DNA from: Antrodiella citrinella
Taxonomy: Eukaryota > Basidiomycota > Agaricomycetes > Polyporales > Steccherinaceae
Assembly (NCBI GenBank): GCA_004802725.1
Contig: SGPM01000354.1
Coordinates: forward strand, 1-27,527
Reading direction: 5' to 3'
Length of the DNA: 27,527 bases
Numbering within the stretch: position 1 is the stretch's first letter; the number at the start of each line of letters is the position of its first letter. Positions 1 to 7,646 of the stretch are shown here, piece after piece. A model generated the notes under the pieces. It saw only the letters and a program-made list of their open reading frames with translations, was not told where the DNA came from and did not search any database. Position numbers and translations under genes: made by a program.

Positions 1-1
1 A

Positions 2-3000
2 TCAACGACGACGTCTTGCTGGGATTGTCTGGTCTTGAATCTTGTTCTTCTGTTGGTAAGCGGTCACAATGGTTGCTGCATTCGGAAGGAGATGCTGGAT
101 GGGTTCCCACGTGTCTTCGGATGACGAGTATCCCTTCCATTTGACGAGGTACTGGTACTTGCCTCGGCGGAGACGGTGCCCCTTGATGGATTCGACTTCG
201 TATTCGCTGTCTCCATCTACCTCTTCAGGTGGTGGATTTGCGAAGGTCGGACCGTGTGCTTCCGTCTCCTTGTAGGGCGTCAGAAGGGATGCATGGAAGA
301 CGTCATGGATGCGCCACTGCGGTGGGAGTTTGAGACGGTACGTCAGTGGTCCGAGTACTTCTGTGATGGCGAATGGTCCTTCTCGTTTGGGCGTGAGTTT
401 CTTGTTGGTCGGCGAACGGATGTTGGTGCCTTCCAGCCATACTTTCTGTCGAAGCGAGAAGGGTTTGAAGGAGCTGGTGATGCGCTCCGACATCCGTTGA
501 CGAGCCAGTTCATGTGCTGCTTTGGCTTCTTCTCGCGCAAGCTGCAATTCTTTCAGCCGTTCTTCTACCGACGGGTGTTCAGCAGTTTGCGTTACTGCCG
601 GGATAGCATGGGGATTGTATCCCATCATGAGGAAGAAGGGGGATTCATTGCATCCTTGCGGGATGCGCTGGTTGTGGGAGAATTCGATATCAGGGAGGAA
701 GTTGACCCAATCGTCGGGATGCGCGGCACAGAAGATGCGGAGGAACGCTTCTACTTCTTGGTTGATACGTTCGGTTTGGCCATCTGTCTGTGGATGATAC
801 GCGGTGGACAGTTTGGACTTGACACCGAGGAGTTTGACCAGTTCTTGCATTACTCGTGATGCGAATTGGGGTCCTCTGTCAGAGATCATGGAGTCGGGCA
901 GTCCAAAGCGTCGGTAGGGTCCCGTGTGGTAGAGTTGCGCCGTTCCGAGGGCGTCAATCTCCTTGGTACAGGGTAGAATTACCATCCCCTTTGTAGCGTT
1001 GTGATCTACCACGATCCAACAGGACGTCATGCCCTGCGACTCGGGGAGGTCGGTGATGAAATCCATGGTCACTGCCTTGAAAGGCAGCGTGGTGGTGGCG
1101 GCAATGGGCTGTAAGCCCGGGGTGGTGGGATGGGTATTGATCTTGTTCTGCTGGCAAAGGGCACAGCCATCGACGTACTGGCGAACAAAGGTAGCCATAC
1201 CAGGCCAATAGTAATCACGGCGCAACAGAACTAAGGTGCCGTAGTGGCCGGGGTGGCCGGCGGGTCGAGTGTCATGATAGTGGTGGACAATGTCACGACG
1301 GAGGTCTTGATCAGGGGGAACATAGCAGCGGTTGCGATGGAACACGAGACCGTCGCGGACAGCCCAGTCAGAAAGGGCCGTGCGTAGTGGTGGGGGCGTG
1401 CCGTCACGAAGTGCGGTCAAGGCGGCGCGCACCACTGGATCTACGTCATTGCAGGCAGCGATACGGTCGTGCAATGTGATGTCGATGGAGCGGTGGAACA
1501 AATGGTCAGGCAGGAGGGTCATGGCATCGTTGTCAACGATTTCCGTGTTGAGGTGAATGAGTCGGGAGAGGGTGTCGGACTGGATCATGTCCTTGCCCGG
1601 GACGTGCTGCAACTGCAGATCGAACATGGACAGGAGAGAACTCCAACGGGCTTGTCGGCGATTGAGGCGTTGGGCAGAGCGGAAGTACGTGAGGTTCTTG
1701 TGATCCGAAAGGATCTGGACGGGGTGCGGAGCACCCTCCAGATAGTGACACCACGCTTCAAGGGCGCGGACGATACCGAGGAGTTCGCGGTCATAGATGT
1801 CGTAGTTGCGCTGGGCATCGTTGAACGACTGGGAAAGGTAGCCACAGGGATGCCAGTCGCCATTGATGTCTTGCTGTCGCATGACCGCACCGGTGGCAAA
1901 CTTGGAGGCATCGGTCTCGATCTGGAATGGTTTGGACTTGTCGGGCATGAGCAGCACAGGGGAAGCAGTGAACAGGCGTTTCAGGGTGTCGAACGCGGTC
2001 TGGCATTCGTCAGACCATTTCCATGGGATGTCTTTGCGCGTGAGGTCGTTGAGAGGGCGAGCGATGGTGGAGAAGTTGGGGATAAACCGGCGGTAGAAAT
2101 TGCCAAAGCCAAGGAAGGAGCGGACTGCCTTGACCGATGCAGGTGCAGGCCAGTCGCGGATACCTTGGAGTTTCGTGGGATCCATGGCGAGGCGATCAGG
2201 GGAAATGATGAGACCGAGGAACTCCACTTCGCTGGCCTCAAAGACGCATTTCTCAGGTTTGAGATAGAGATCATGCTCCTTGAGCCGTTCGAGGATGCGT
2301 TGGGTACGAGCACGGTGTTCGGTGAGATCGGCGGAAAATATGAGCATGTCGTCCATGTAAATGACCAGCCATCCTTCGTCCATCATGTCAGAGAAGACGT
2401 CGTCCATGAATGCTTGGAAGGTGGCAGGGGAATTGCATAACCCAAAGAACATGACCAATGGTTCGAAAAGACCCTTGCTACATTTGAATGCGGCTTTCCA
2501 CTGGTCTCCCTCCTTGATGCGGATATTGTTGTAGCCAGAGCGGAGATTCAGTTTGGAAAAGTGCTTCGCTCCTTTGAGCTTATCGACGAGCTCAGGGATC
2601 AACGGTAGGGGGTACGCATTCTTGACGGTGCCTTCGTTCAAGTGACGGTAGTCCTGACAGGGGCGGAGATTGCCATCCTTCTTTCCGACAAAGAAAAACG
2701 GGGACGCCATCGCGGATTTGGAACGACGAATGTACCCTTTGCGAAGGTGTTCCTCAATGAACTCGTTCTGAATGAGTTCTTCTTTCGGAGTGAGGGGATA
2801 CACTTTGCATTGGCGAGGGACAAAATCGGGTTTGAATTCGATGGCGTGGTCGTATGGTCGGGATGGGGGAAATCGCTCCGCCGCCTTCTTCTCAAAGACA
2901 GATTTGAAGTCATGGTACTGCTCTGGGACGAGTTCGTCAATGGTCTTGGGGGTTTCCAGTTTGGCCTTTTCTTGGGCCATGGCCATTGCGGGATTGACCT

Positions 3001-3832
3001 TGGCTCGGATCCACGTGTTCTGATTGACAGAAAATTTGGCTGAAGAACGCCAGAAATGTACGCGGCCAATGGAGGGGCCAGGCAGTGCGGAGGGTTCGGT
3101 AGGAAGGTCACGATATGCAGGGGTCTCCGGAGGTGCGAGGATGTGGTCGGTGAGTTCGCCTTTGATGTATCCGATGACAAGATCGTCGTCGGGGTCGACA
3201 TCAATAGGGATGGGGTCAGGGAGATTGACTGGTGGATCGGAGGTAAGGGGAGCGGTGGGAAGGGGTTCTATGGCACGCAGCAAGGCGTTGTCCGGAGTTG
3301 GGTTCAGCACAGACAAGGTTGGCTCGTCAGGGATATCCTCGATGCGATTGAGGACTGTGCGAGTGTGGCGTACAGTACGAAGGGTGCGAAGGAGGGAGGG
3401 TTCGGGGAGGATATCATCGGGGTCAAATTCAAAGTGGCCGGTACGGAAATTGACTCGGGGGTTGACTCGTTTCAACCAGGGGAAGCCAAGGATAATGGCT
3501 TCACCACCGAGGTTGGACGCGTAGAAGCGGGTGGGAATCGAGGTGCCGTTGATATTGAGATCAAGCCAGGTGTAATGGGTGATCAGCCCATCCTTGTTCG
3601 GGGTATGGTCGACGTTGAAAACGGGGATGGCGCAGAGAAGCGGTTTCAACTCAAGACGGTGTTTGCGCACAAACGAGTTGTCGATGAATGCATCTCCTGC
3701 GCCCGTGTCGATGAGAGCAGAGGTGGCGATGGTTCGTTGTCCGAGTATAGTGACATCACAATGGATTGATCGTCTAGAACAATCAGCTAATACAGAAACT
3801 CGAGACAACGTGTAACAAGACGGATCCAACAT
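2..3832 (-). CDS. pol: Pol polyprotein: protease, reverse transcriptase, RNase H, integrase, chromodomain
   Basis: From the ATG at 3832 the frame gives 1276 residues; it is also open upstream into the frameshift site at 3853. Domains in order are: aspartic protease with DTG at 42-44; reverse transcriptase about 340-540 with YMDD at 492-495; RNase H about 635-760 (D641, E683, D710); integrase zinc finger (H853, H860, C890, C893); and integrase core D924, D985, E1021 with exactly 35 residues between the last two. A GPF motif follows at 1152-1154. The chromodomain (1209-1262) retains the aromatic cage positions Y1211, W1232 and Y1235, which in this family direct integration to H3K9-methylated chromatin. 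The oddity is RT motif A, which reads KLNLRSGY: N429 stands where the catalytic aspartate of KLDLRSGY is expected, so this copy's RT is probably inactive. There are no stops or frameshifts. Confidence 0.95.
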   Translation of the reverse strand: MLDPSCYTLSRVSVLADCSRRSIHCDVTILGQRTIATSALIDTGAGDAFIDNSFVRKHRLELKPLLCAIPVFNVDHTPNKDGLITHYTWLDLNINGTSIPTRFYASNLGGEAIILGFPWLKRVNPRVNFRTGHFEFDPDDILPEPSLLRTLRTVRHTRTVLNRIEDIPDEPTLSVLNPTPDNALLRAIEPLPTAPLTSDPPVNLPDPIPIDVDPDDDLVIGYIKGELTDHILAPPETPAYRDLPTEPSALPGPSIGRVHFWRSSAKFSVNQNTWIRAKVNPAMAMAQEKAKLETPKTIDELVPEQYHDFKSVFEKKAAERFPPSRPYDHAIEFKPDFVPRQCKVYPLTPKEELIQNEFIEEHLRKGYIRRSKSAMASPFFFVGKKDGNLRPCQDYRHLNEGTVKNAYPLPLIPELVDKLKGAKHFSKLNLRSGYNNIRIKEGDQWKAAFKCSKGLFEPLVMFFGLCNSPATFQAFMDDVFSDMMDEGWLVIYMDDMLIFSADLTEHRARTQRILERLKEHDLYLKPEKCVFEASEVEFLGLIISPDRLAMDPTKLQGIRDWPAPASVKAVRSFLGFGNFYRRFIPNFSTIARPLNDLTRKDIPWKWSDECQTAFDTLKRLFTASPVLLMPDKSKPFQIETDASKFATGAVMRQQDINGDWHPCGYLSQSFNDAQRNYDIYDRELLGIVRALEAWCHYLEGAPHPVQILSDHKNLTYFRSAQRLNRRQARWSSLLSMFDLQLQHVPGKDMIQSDTLSRLIHLNTEIVDNDAMTLLPDHLFHRSIDITLHDRIAACNDVDPVVRAALTALRDGTPPPLRTALSDWAVRDGLVFHRNRCYVPPDQDLRRDIVHHYHDTRPAGHPGHYGTLVLLRRDYYWPGMATFVRQYVDGCALCQQNKINTHPTTPGLQPIAATTTLPFKAVTMDFITDLPESQGMTSCWIVVDHNATKGMVILPCTKEIDALGTAQLYHTGPYRRFGLPDSMISDRGPQFASRVMQELVKLLGVKSKLSTAYHPQTDGQTERINQEVEAFLRIFCAAHPDDWVNFLPDIEFSHNQRIPQGCNESPFFLMMGYNPHAIPAVTQTAEHPSVEERLKELQLAREEAKAAHELARQRMSERITSSFKPFSLRQKVWLEGTNIRSPTNKKLTPKREGPFAITEVLGPLTYRLKLPPQWRIHDVFHASLLTPYKETEAHGPTFANPPPEEVDGDSEYEVESIKGHRLRRGKYQYLVKWKGYSSSEDTWEPIQHLLPNAATIVTAYQQKNKIQDQTIPARRRR

Positions 3833-3859
3833 CGCAGTGGACCGTCGCTCTAAAAACCC
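3819..3859 (-). promoter_or_regulatory. Programmed -1 ribosomal frameshift signal between gag and pol
   Basis: The last gag codons read GA G GGT TTT TAG on the minus strand, so the heptamer GGGTTTT (3859-3853) fits the X XXY YYZ slippery pattern directly before the stop. After a spacer of 6 nt (3852-3847), GACGGTCC (3846-3839) can pair with GGATCCGTC (3827-3819) through 8 base pairs with one bulged T and an 11-nt loop. A -1 slip reads TTA GAG CGA and continues open into pol, whose frame is exactly -1 to gag. Heptamer, spacer and stem together make this a complete signal on sequence grounds. Its efficiency is unknown, and a pseudoknot was not resolved. Confidence 0.7.
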
Positions 3860-4734
3860 TCGTCAACCATTCTCTTGGTCAAGGTCTCTCTCTCACCGGT
3901 AGGGAGTTTGGACATCATGGCCACGATGCGTCCGACGGATATGTCTTCTTCGGCAGGGGATTCGGTCACTACTTCCATCTGGCGGACAGTGCGGGATGGA
4001 GTGCGTCCATTGCCAGGGCATTCGCGGGACATGTGGCCAGCCTTACGGCAGCGGAAACACTTTCCCTCACGCCGAAGCTTGTCCCGCTCAGCGGGAGTCA
4101 ACTTCTGGATGATCACGTCAGCGTCGGTGGTGGCAACCTGACGGATATTGCGGCGGAAGTTGTTCTTGGGGCGATTGGAATGGAAAGTGTTCTTGTAATG
4201 GTAGAGAGCGTCAAGGCGAGCGGCGACCCCATAGTAATCGTCGAGGGTCTTCATCTCGGCGGTGTTGCCCAGTACTCGACTCTGGAGCCCATCGTTGAGG
4301 CCGTCAAGGAACTTGTCGATGAGGAAGGCGGTGTCCTTGAAGTCGGTGAGTCCGACAATGGTACGGAACTTGGTGATGTATTCGTCCACAGATCCGGACC
4401 CTTGCTTCAGATCTTTGAGCTTGGTCACGGCATCGGCGGAGGAATTAATGGGGAGGAAGGAAGTGTTGACTCTCGTGATGAAGTCGTTCCAAGTACCGTA
4501 CGAGGCAGGGGTAGACTCCTGTCCTTCCTTGATGATACCTGCTGCCCACGAGGCAGCAATGCCTTCGTTCATGAAGGAGAGGGCGAACCCAATCTTCTTC
4601 AAGTCGGTGTCATAGATGTCGCCATTGAGAGAGAAGTAATTCTTGCACGCCTGGATAAAGGCTGCAGTGGTAGCACGGTCTCCCGTGAACGCCTTGGGCT
4701 GACCGATCTTTAGTTCGGTAGGCCTGGTAGTCAT
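3850..4734 (-). CDS. gag: Gag (capsid-nucleocapsid) protein of the chromovirus
   Basis: The 294-residue product starts at the first ATG of the deduced transcript. It has the retrotransposon gag core, beginning PKAFTGD near residue 13 and running through the helix-rich block FALSFMNEGIAASWA at 50-64 to about residue 185. A CCHC zinc knuckle follows at residues 226-239 (C226, C229, H234, C239), which would bind the genomic RNA. The C-terminal 55 residues are acidic. Gag forms the virus-like particle in the cytoplasm. The stop codon sits directly after a slippery heptamer, and pol continues in the -1 frame, so gag is presumably the main product and Gag-Pol the minor one. The frame is open for 177 codons further upstream but has no ATG there; a longer, non-AUG or frameshifted N-terminus is possible. 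Confidence 0.88.
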   Translation of the reverse strand: MTTRPTELKIGQPKAFTGDRATTAAFIQACKNYFSLNGDIYDTDLKKIGFALSFMNEGIAASWAAGIIKEGQESTPASYGTWNDFITRVNTSFLPINSSADAVTKLKDLKQGSGSVDEYITKFRTIVGLTDFKDTAFLIDKFLDGLNDGLQSRVLGNTAEMKTLDDYYGVAARLDALYHYKNTFHSNRPKNNFRRNIRQVATTDADVIIQKLTPAERDKLRREGKCFRCRKAGHMSRECPGNGRTPSRTVRQMEVVTESPAEEDISVGRIVAMMSKLPTGERETLTKRMVDEGF

Positions 4735-5482
4735 GGTCAGAAGCGGTTGGGGTTGGAGTAGAGGTGCTGGCGGTGCGACGGGGGCGGTGGTTGCTGGTTG
4801 ACGGTGGGACGTAGGGGCAGTGGACTGAGTGGTGGGAGCTTGGGGATGGAGAAGAATGACGACTGGATAGGAGTGATCCTCGTCGAGGACTAGGTACCCG
4901 TACTGGACTTCGTCCTGCTGGGAGAGTACTCGGTCCTGCTTGAGGCGATGCAAGCGGTGAAAGGAAAGCGCTAGTCGCTGAGGGATCAGGGAGAGGGTCT
5001 TCTTCGATGCTTGCAACAGGGCTTTCCAATTGCGCTGCTGCTTCGGCTTCTGAGTCAGCGTTGGTCTCGGAATCAGGGTTAGATTCGTTGTCAGAGGAGG
5101 AGGCGTCGGGGTCACGGAAGTAACTATCAGGGATGCGTTGGACACGTTCTCTGACCTGGGGAAGGTCGGGGTTGGTAACGTCTGCGATAAAGTACCAACC
5201 AGGTCTGCTCTGGTTAGTGCGCCACTCGTAGGCGACTCGTGTATCTGCAGAGGTGTAGATGGCAAAGTGTCCGGTGAGGGGACCGGTCTGGGGAGTGCTC
5301 TGTGGGAGCCACGGTGTGGGTGGGGGTGCGCTTGGACTACGAGGAGTCAGCGCAGTAGTAGCAACTTGACCTAATGTTACGTGAGGCGTAACTTCGGCAC
5401 GAGTTCTGACTAGGACGAGGTTCAAGTGAGACGATGAGAACGATGTGCAGACGAGGACGATGTTCAGAGTGGAAGATAACCT
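4735..5482 (-). other. AUG-free leader of the element with a long open frame (possible frameshifted gag N-terminus)
   Basis: Between the deduced transcript start (about 5505) and the first gag ATG at 4734 I find no ATG in any frame on the minus strand, over about 770 nt. One frame is nevertheless open from 5482 to a stop at 4610, overlapping gag by about 120 nt. Its product looks protein-like: a GWYFIADVTNPDLPQ segment, a block rich in Asp, Ser, Glu and Asn, then a Pro/Ser/Arg-rich tail. The gag frame is also open without ATG upstream to about 5265. Either this is a gag N-terminal extension that has lost its start and shifted frame, or it is a leader kept free of AUG so that scanning ribosomes reach gag, or it is started at a non-AUG codon. 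I cannot decide between these. Confidence 0.45.
5362..5372 (-). promoter_or_regulatory. Primer-binding site, self-primed (Tf1-like)
   Basis: The minus strand reads AGGTCAAGTTG, starting 2 nt after the inner LTR end. It is perfectly complementary over 11 nt to the deduced 5' end of the element's own transcript (5505-5495). Its position is right for a primer-binding site, and the intramolecular match suggests self-priming rather than tRNA priming. Confidence 0.65.
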
Positions 5483-5494
5483 CTATTAACAAGG

Positions 5495-5520
5495 AGGTCA
5501 AGTTGGGGAACAACTTGACC
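5495..5520 (-). promoter_or_regulatory. Perfect 10-bp inverted repeat at the deduced transcript start; self-primer sequence
   Basis: On the plus strand GGTCAAGTTG (5496-5505) and CAACTTGACC (5511-5520) are perfect inverted copies around a 5-nt spacer. The inner copy, extended by one base, reads CAACTTGACCT on the minus strand (5505-5495). This is exactly complementary to the 11-nt segment just downstream of the LTR (5372-5362). In Tf1 of fission yeast the first 11 nt of the mRNA fold back on the primer-binding site to prime reverse transcription. The arrangement here has the same length, and complementarity stops on both sides after 11 nt. Confidence 0.65.
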
Positions 5521-5532
5521 AACGCGTACAGG

Positions 5533-5540
5533 TATTTATA
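5533..5540 (-). promoter_or_regulatory. TATA box of the LTR promoter
   Basis: The minus strand reads TATAAATA. It lies 35 nt upstream of position 5505, where the transcript would have to begin for its first 11 nt to match the primer-binding site. This spacing is normal for a TATA-driven start. Confidence 0.65.
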
Positions 5541-5551
5541 CAAGTATGAGA

Positions 5552-5619
5552 ACTGCGGAATCTGAAGGAGGATCGTTCGAGTACTAAAGGACTGCGGAGG
5601 TAAAAGGAGGATCGTTCGA
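5552..5619 (-). repeat. Imperfect tandem repeat in U3, upstream of the TATA box
   Basis: Two 29-bp units (5552-5580 and 5591-5619) match at 24 of 29 positions with a 39-bp period. Both begin ACTGCGGA on the plus strand and end in the same 16-bp block, AAGGAGGATCGTTCGA. They lie just upstream of the TATA box on the element's strand, where duplicated U3 blocks often act as activator sites. That role is inferred. Confidence 0.6.
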
Positions 5620-5829
5620 AGGGGAACCGTTGGAACGGTGAGCGTCAACAAAGGTGGTTCATCCGCAGTAAGGGAATAGGAAAGGGGGTGAGTCGTACTA
5701 GGTATACGTATGGGAGTCCATATGCGGGTAAGGGTACGACGAAGGAAGTGGATGAGAGAATAAGGGGATAACGAGGAGTAAAGGGAAAAGAAAGGGAAAA
5801 AGAATAAGAGCGCACGCGTGTTTGTAACA

Positions 5830-6180
5830 GAAGGTAAATGAATTCACGTGATGTATGTTACTCCATCATGTAGTACCTGGATCTGACCTGCGCCTACCTT
5901 ACCTTACAGTGGAGAGTGGCAACGCTGCCAGGTCCAGTGTGCAGATCGGATGTTCGTAGCGCCCATAAATGATGGCAATGCAGCATTCGATATCGAGAAA
6001 ATTATCTCATCTTATCAATATCATATCTTTACTATGTACGTACTACGTTGAACGATCTCAAACGTCAAACCTCTACCTCCTGCGAGACATTAAACGACTA
6101 CTATGGTACGTGGAATCTATCTGAAACGCAAACGAAATATGGAATCACGAGAGGGGACAAAAGAGGGACAAGGGAAGAGT
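5830..6180. other. Intergenic region between the LTR and the next gene
   Basis: These 351 bp hold no supported gene. The plus-strand open frame starting near 6048 has no recognisable features and runs antisense into the neighbouring minus-strand gene. The left edge is the inferred insertion point of the retrotransposon. Confidence 0.5.
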
Positions 6181-7352
6181 TCAGGACCAATCATAGTCCA
6201 TGTCCGAATCAACATCAGATATGTTCCCACTGTCTGTCACCTCTCTCTCAACATTTTCGTCTGTCCTCTGGTTGGTTGCGTTGTTGTTCTCACTTTCATC
6301 TTCTCCCTCAGATTGCACCTCAGCGTTGACTCGCGCCACCTCCCTCTCGTTGTACCTCCCCACTGCTGCAAGCAAAGCTTCCAGCTTAGCTGCTTTGTTC
6401 TTCATGTGCGACTTCCGAGGGACCAATGGATCATTTCGTCGGTGCCAGTCGAGCTCAACGTCAAGCTCTGGGACAGTTCCTGGACGAGCTTGAATAGCTG
6501 GGACGTCCAATCGAGGTTGGAATCCGTCCAACATGGTCTCCTTCTCCTCCCTTGCTGCTTTTTTCACCTCGTCCTTTGCCCGCTTTGCCCTTACAACTCG
6601 TGCGGTCTTCTTCGGCAAGGTCCAATCGACGTTTTCGCTCCGTCTGATTGCCATCTCGTTCTCGCGCCACTTGTCGCAAGTTTTGCAGGTCCTTAGGGGT
6701 GACATTCTCGATGTAAGTCCCTGTCTGGTTCTTCTTGTACATAACACGAGCATTGAACTGATGCAGCGTCATAGAGGGGTTTCGGGTTCTGCACCTTCTC
6801 TCCAAGCACCTGATTTGACGTGGTAGCACGATTGAGTCTTCGCTGAAGGTTATGTGCCTTGGCTTGATACCTATCTCCTCGAGCTTTCGCATTGGCCATC
6901 TGCGTGATGCACTTTGTCTTAGTGCCATTGTGCGGAGCTTAAAGTTAAGAGTGAAAGAAACATACAGCCTGGTCTCGCAGAGCTTGTGCCTCGTGCTCAA
7001 GGTCTCGGGTTTGAATATTTTCCTTTTGACCATGTATGCGAGACAGGTTTGAGAGGTTTTGTGCTTTTTGTAGAGGTGTTCGACGCCTTTGTGCTTTGAA
7101 TTCGCGCATTTTGAAAGACAGCGGTTGGTAGCGGCATGTACTATAAACAGAAAATACTGGCTCAAAGAGGAAGGTGTCCGTTGTTTCAAACGCTTACATA
7201 ATCGAACATGCTCTCGAAACGCGGTCTGAGCACTGATCAGACTTTATGTACTTCCACATCCAGATCGTGATGCGAAAAACACCCGGAATATCATGGGGAC
7301 AGCCATTTATTGGCTTTCTCCGAGCGTTTTTGTCAAAATTCGACGAAGTCAT
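6181..7352 (-). CDS. Unrecognised coiled-coil protein gene, structure uncertain, possibly degenerate
   Basis: I do not recognise the family. Phase-consistent exons can be built from an ATG at 7352: exon 1 7198-7352, a GTAAGC..TAG intron of 57 nt, exon 2 6966-7140, a GTATGT..CAG intron of 66 nt, then exon 3 from 6899. The joined product is rich in Gln, Arg, Lys and Glu and looks like a coiled coil (for example RDLEHEAQALRDQA joined to MANAKARGDRYQAK). Downstream the protein-like reading moves to the next frame near 6760 (FNARVMYKKNQTGTYIENV) and again near 6610, finishing with a WHRRNDPLVPRKSHMKNK segment and an acidic tail ending DMDYDWS. Each change is a +1 step. They could be introns (a 52-nt GTGCTT..CAG and a 40-nt GTAAGG..CAG fit by phase) or frameshift mutations in a decaying gene. 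The position next to a retrotransposon and the breaks make a repeat-derived gene plausible. Confidence 0.45.
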
Positions 7353-7646
7353 GCTTGCGGCTGCCCCATTCTGATCATCACAAACCTCTCATGCTATTCA
7401 AAAATATATCGGGTCCGGCATAAGCCATCTCTTACAGATTTCATATGAGTTGCACCAAAATTTAGTATTGGTACACGACCTCGATGAAGAACCCGAGAAC
7501 GGGCTGCATCCCCTCACCCAACAATCTTGACGCCGGTGCACGGCGTCTACGTCATTTTCCTACAGCGCTGCCACTCCCCACTCACAGAGTTGCACTTCAG
7601 TTCGAGTCGCGGACTACAACTGGACTCGGACATTCCTGACACTGAA

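Larger units (their letters stand above)
1..5829 (-). mobile_element. Ty3/gypsy LTR retrotransposon (chromovirus), 5' LTR plus gag and pol; 3' LTR outside window
   Basis: Reading right to left on the minus strand, the element has a 5' LTR (5375-5829), a primer-binding site, a leader, gag with a CCHC zinc knuckle, a frameshift signal, and pol with protease, reverse transcriptase, RNase H, integrase and chromodomain. The order RT, RNase H, integrase defines Ty3/gypsy, and the C-terminal chromodomain places it with the chromoviruses. Pol ends at position 2, so the polypurine tract and 3' LTR must lie just left of the window. Both gag and pol are uninterrupted, which suggests a fairly recent insertion, but the RT motif A aspartate is replaced by asparagine. 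The LTR edges are inferred from one LTR only: a TGTTAC...GTAACA terminal inverted repeat and a primer-binding site 2 nt inside. Confidence 0.93.
5375..5829 (-). repeat. 5' LTR of the chromovirus, about 455 bp
   Basis: On the minus strand the segment starts TGTTAC (5829-5824) and ends GTAACA (5380-5375), giving the TG...CA ends and short terminal inverted repeat expected of an LTR. Two nucleotides after the inner end comes the primer-binding site at 5372-5362. The segment contains a TATA box and the deduced transcript start, dividing it into U3 (5829 to about 5506) and R/U5 (about 5505 to 5375). No second LTR is in the window to confirm the edges. A target-site duplication would be the five bases at 5830-5834, which cannot be checked here. 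Confidence 0.7.

Noticed and set aside
1469..2440. Plus-strand open frame of 323 codons opposite pol
   Set aside because: It is the antisense shadow of the RT/RNase H region, whose minus-strand frame has all catalytic motifs. Other plus-strand frames over 1-5300 are rejected for the same reason.
4735..5265. Gag frame extended upstream to 5265
   Set aside because: The extension begins at a TTG codon, has no ATG before 4734, and its composition is less protein-like than the overlapping frame.
6103..6696. Plus-strand open frame of 197 codons
   Set aside because: It begins with ATG but lies antisense to the 6181-7352 minus-strand gene, is Cys/Leu-rich without motif, and its content is explained by the opposite strand.
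7527..7646. 40-codon N-terminal extension of the TPR protein
   Set aside because: It would have to start at TTG. The ATG at 7647 is followed by a convincing mitochondrial presequence.
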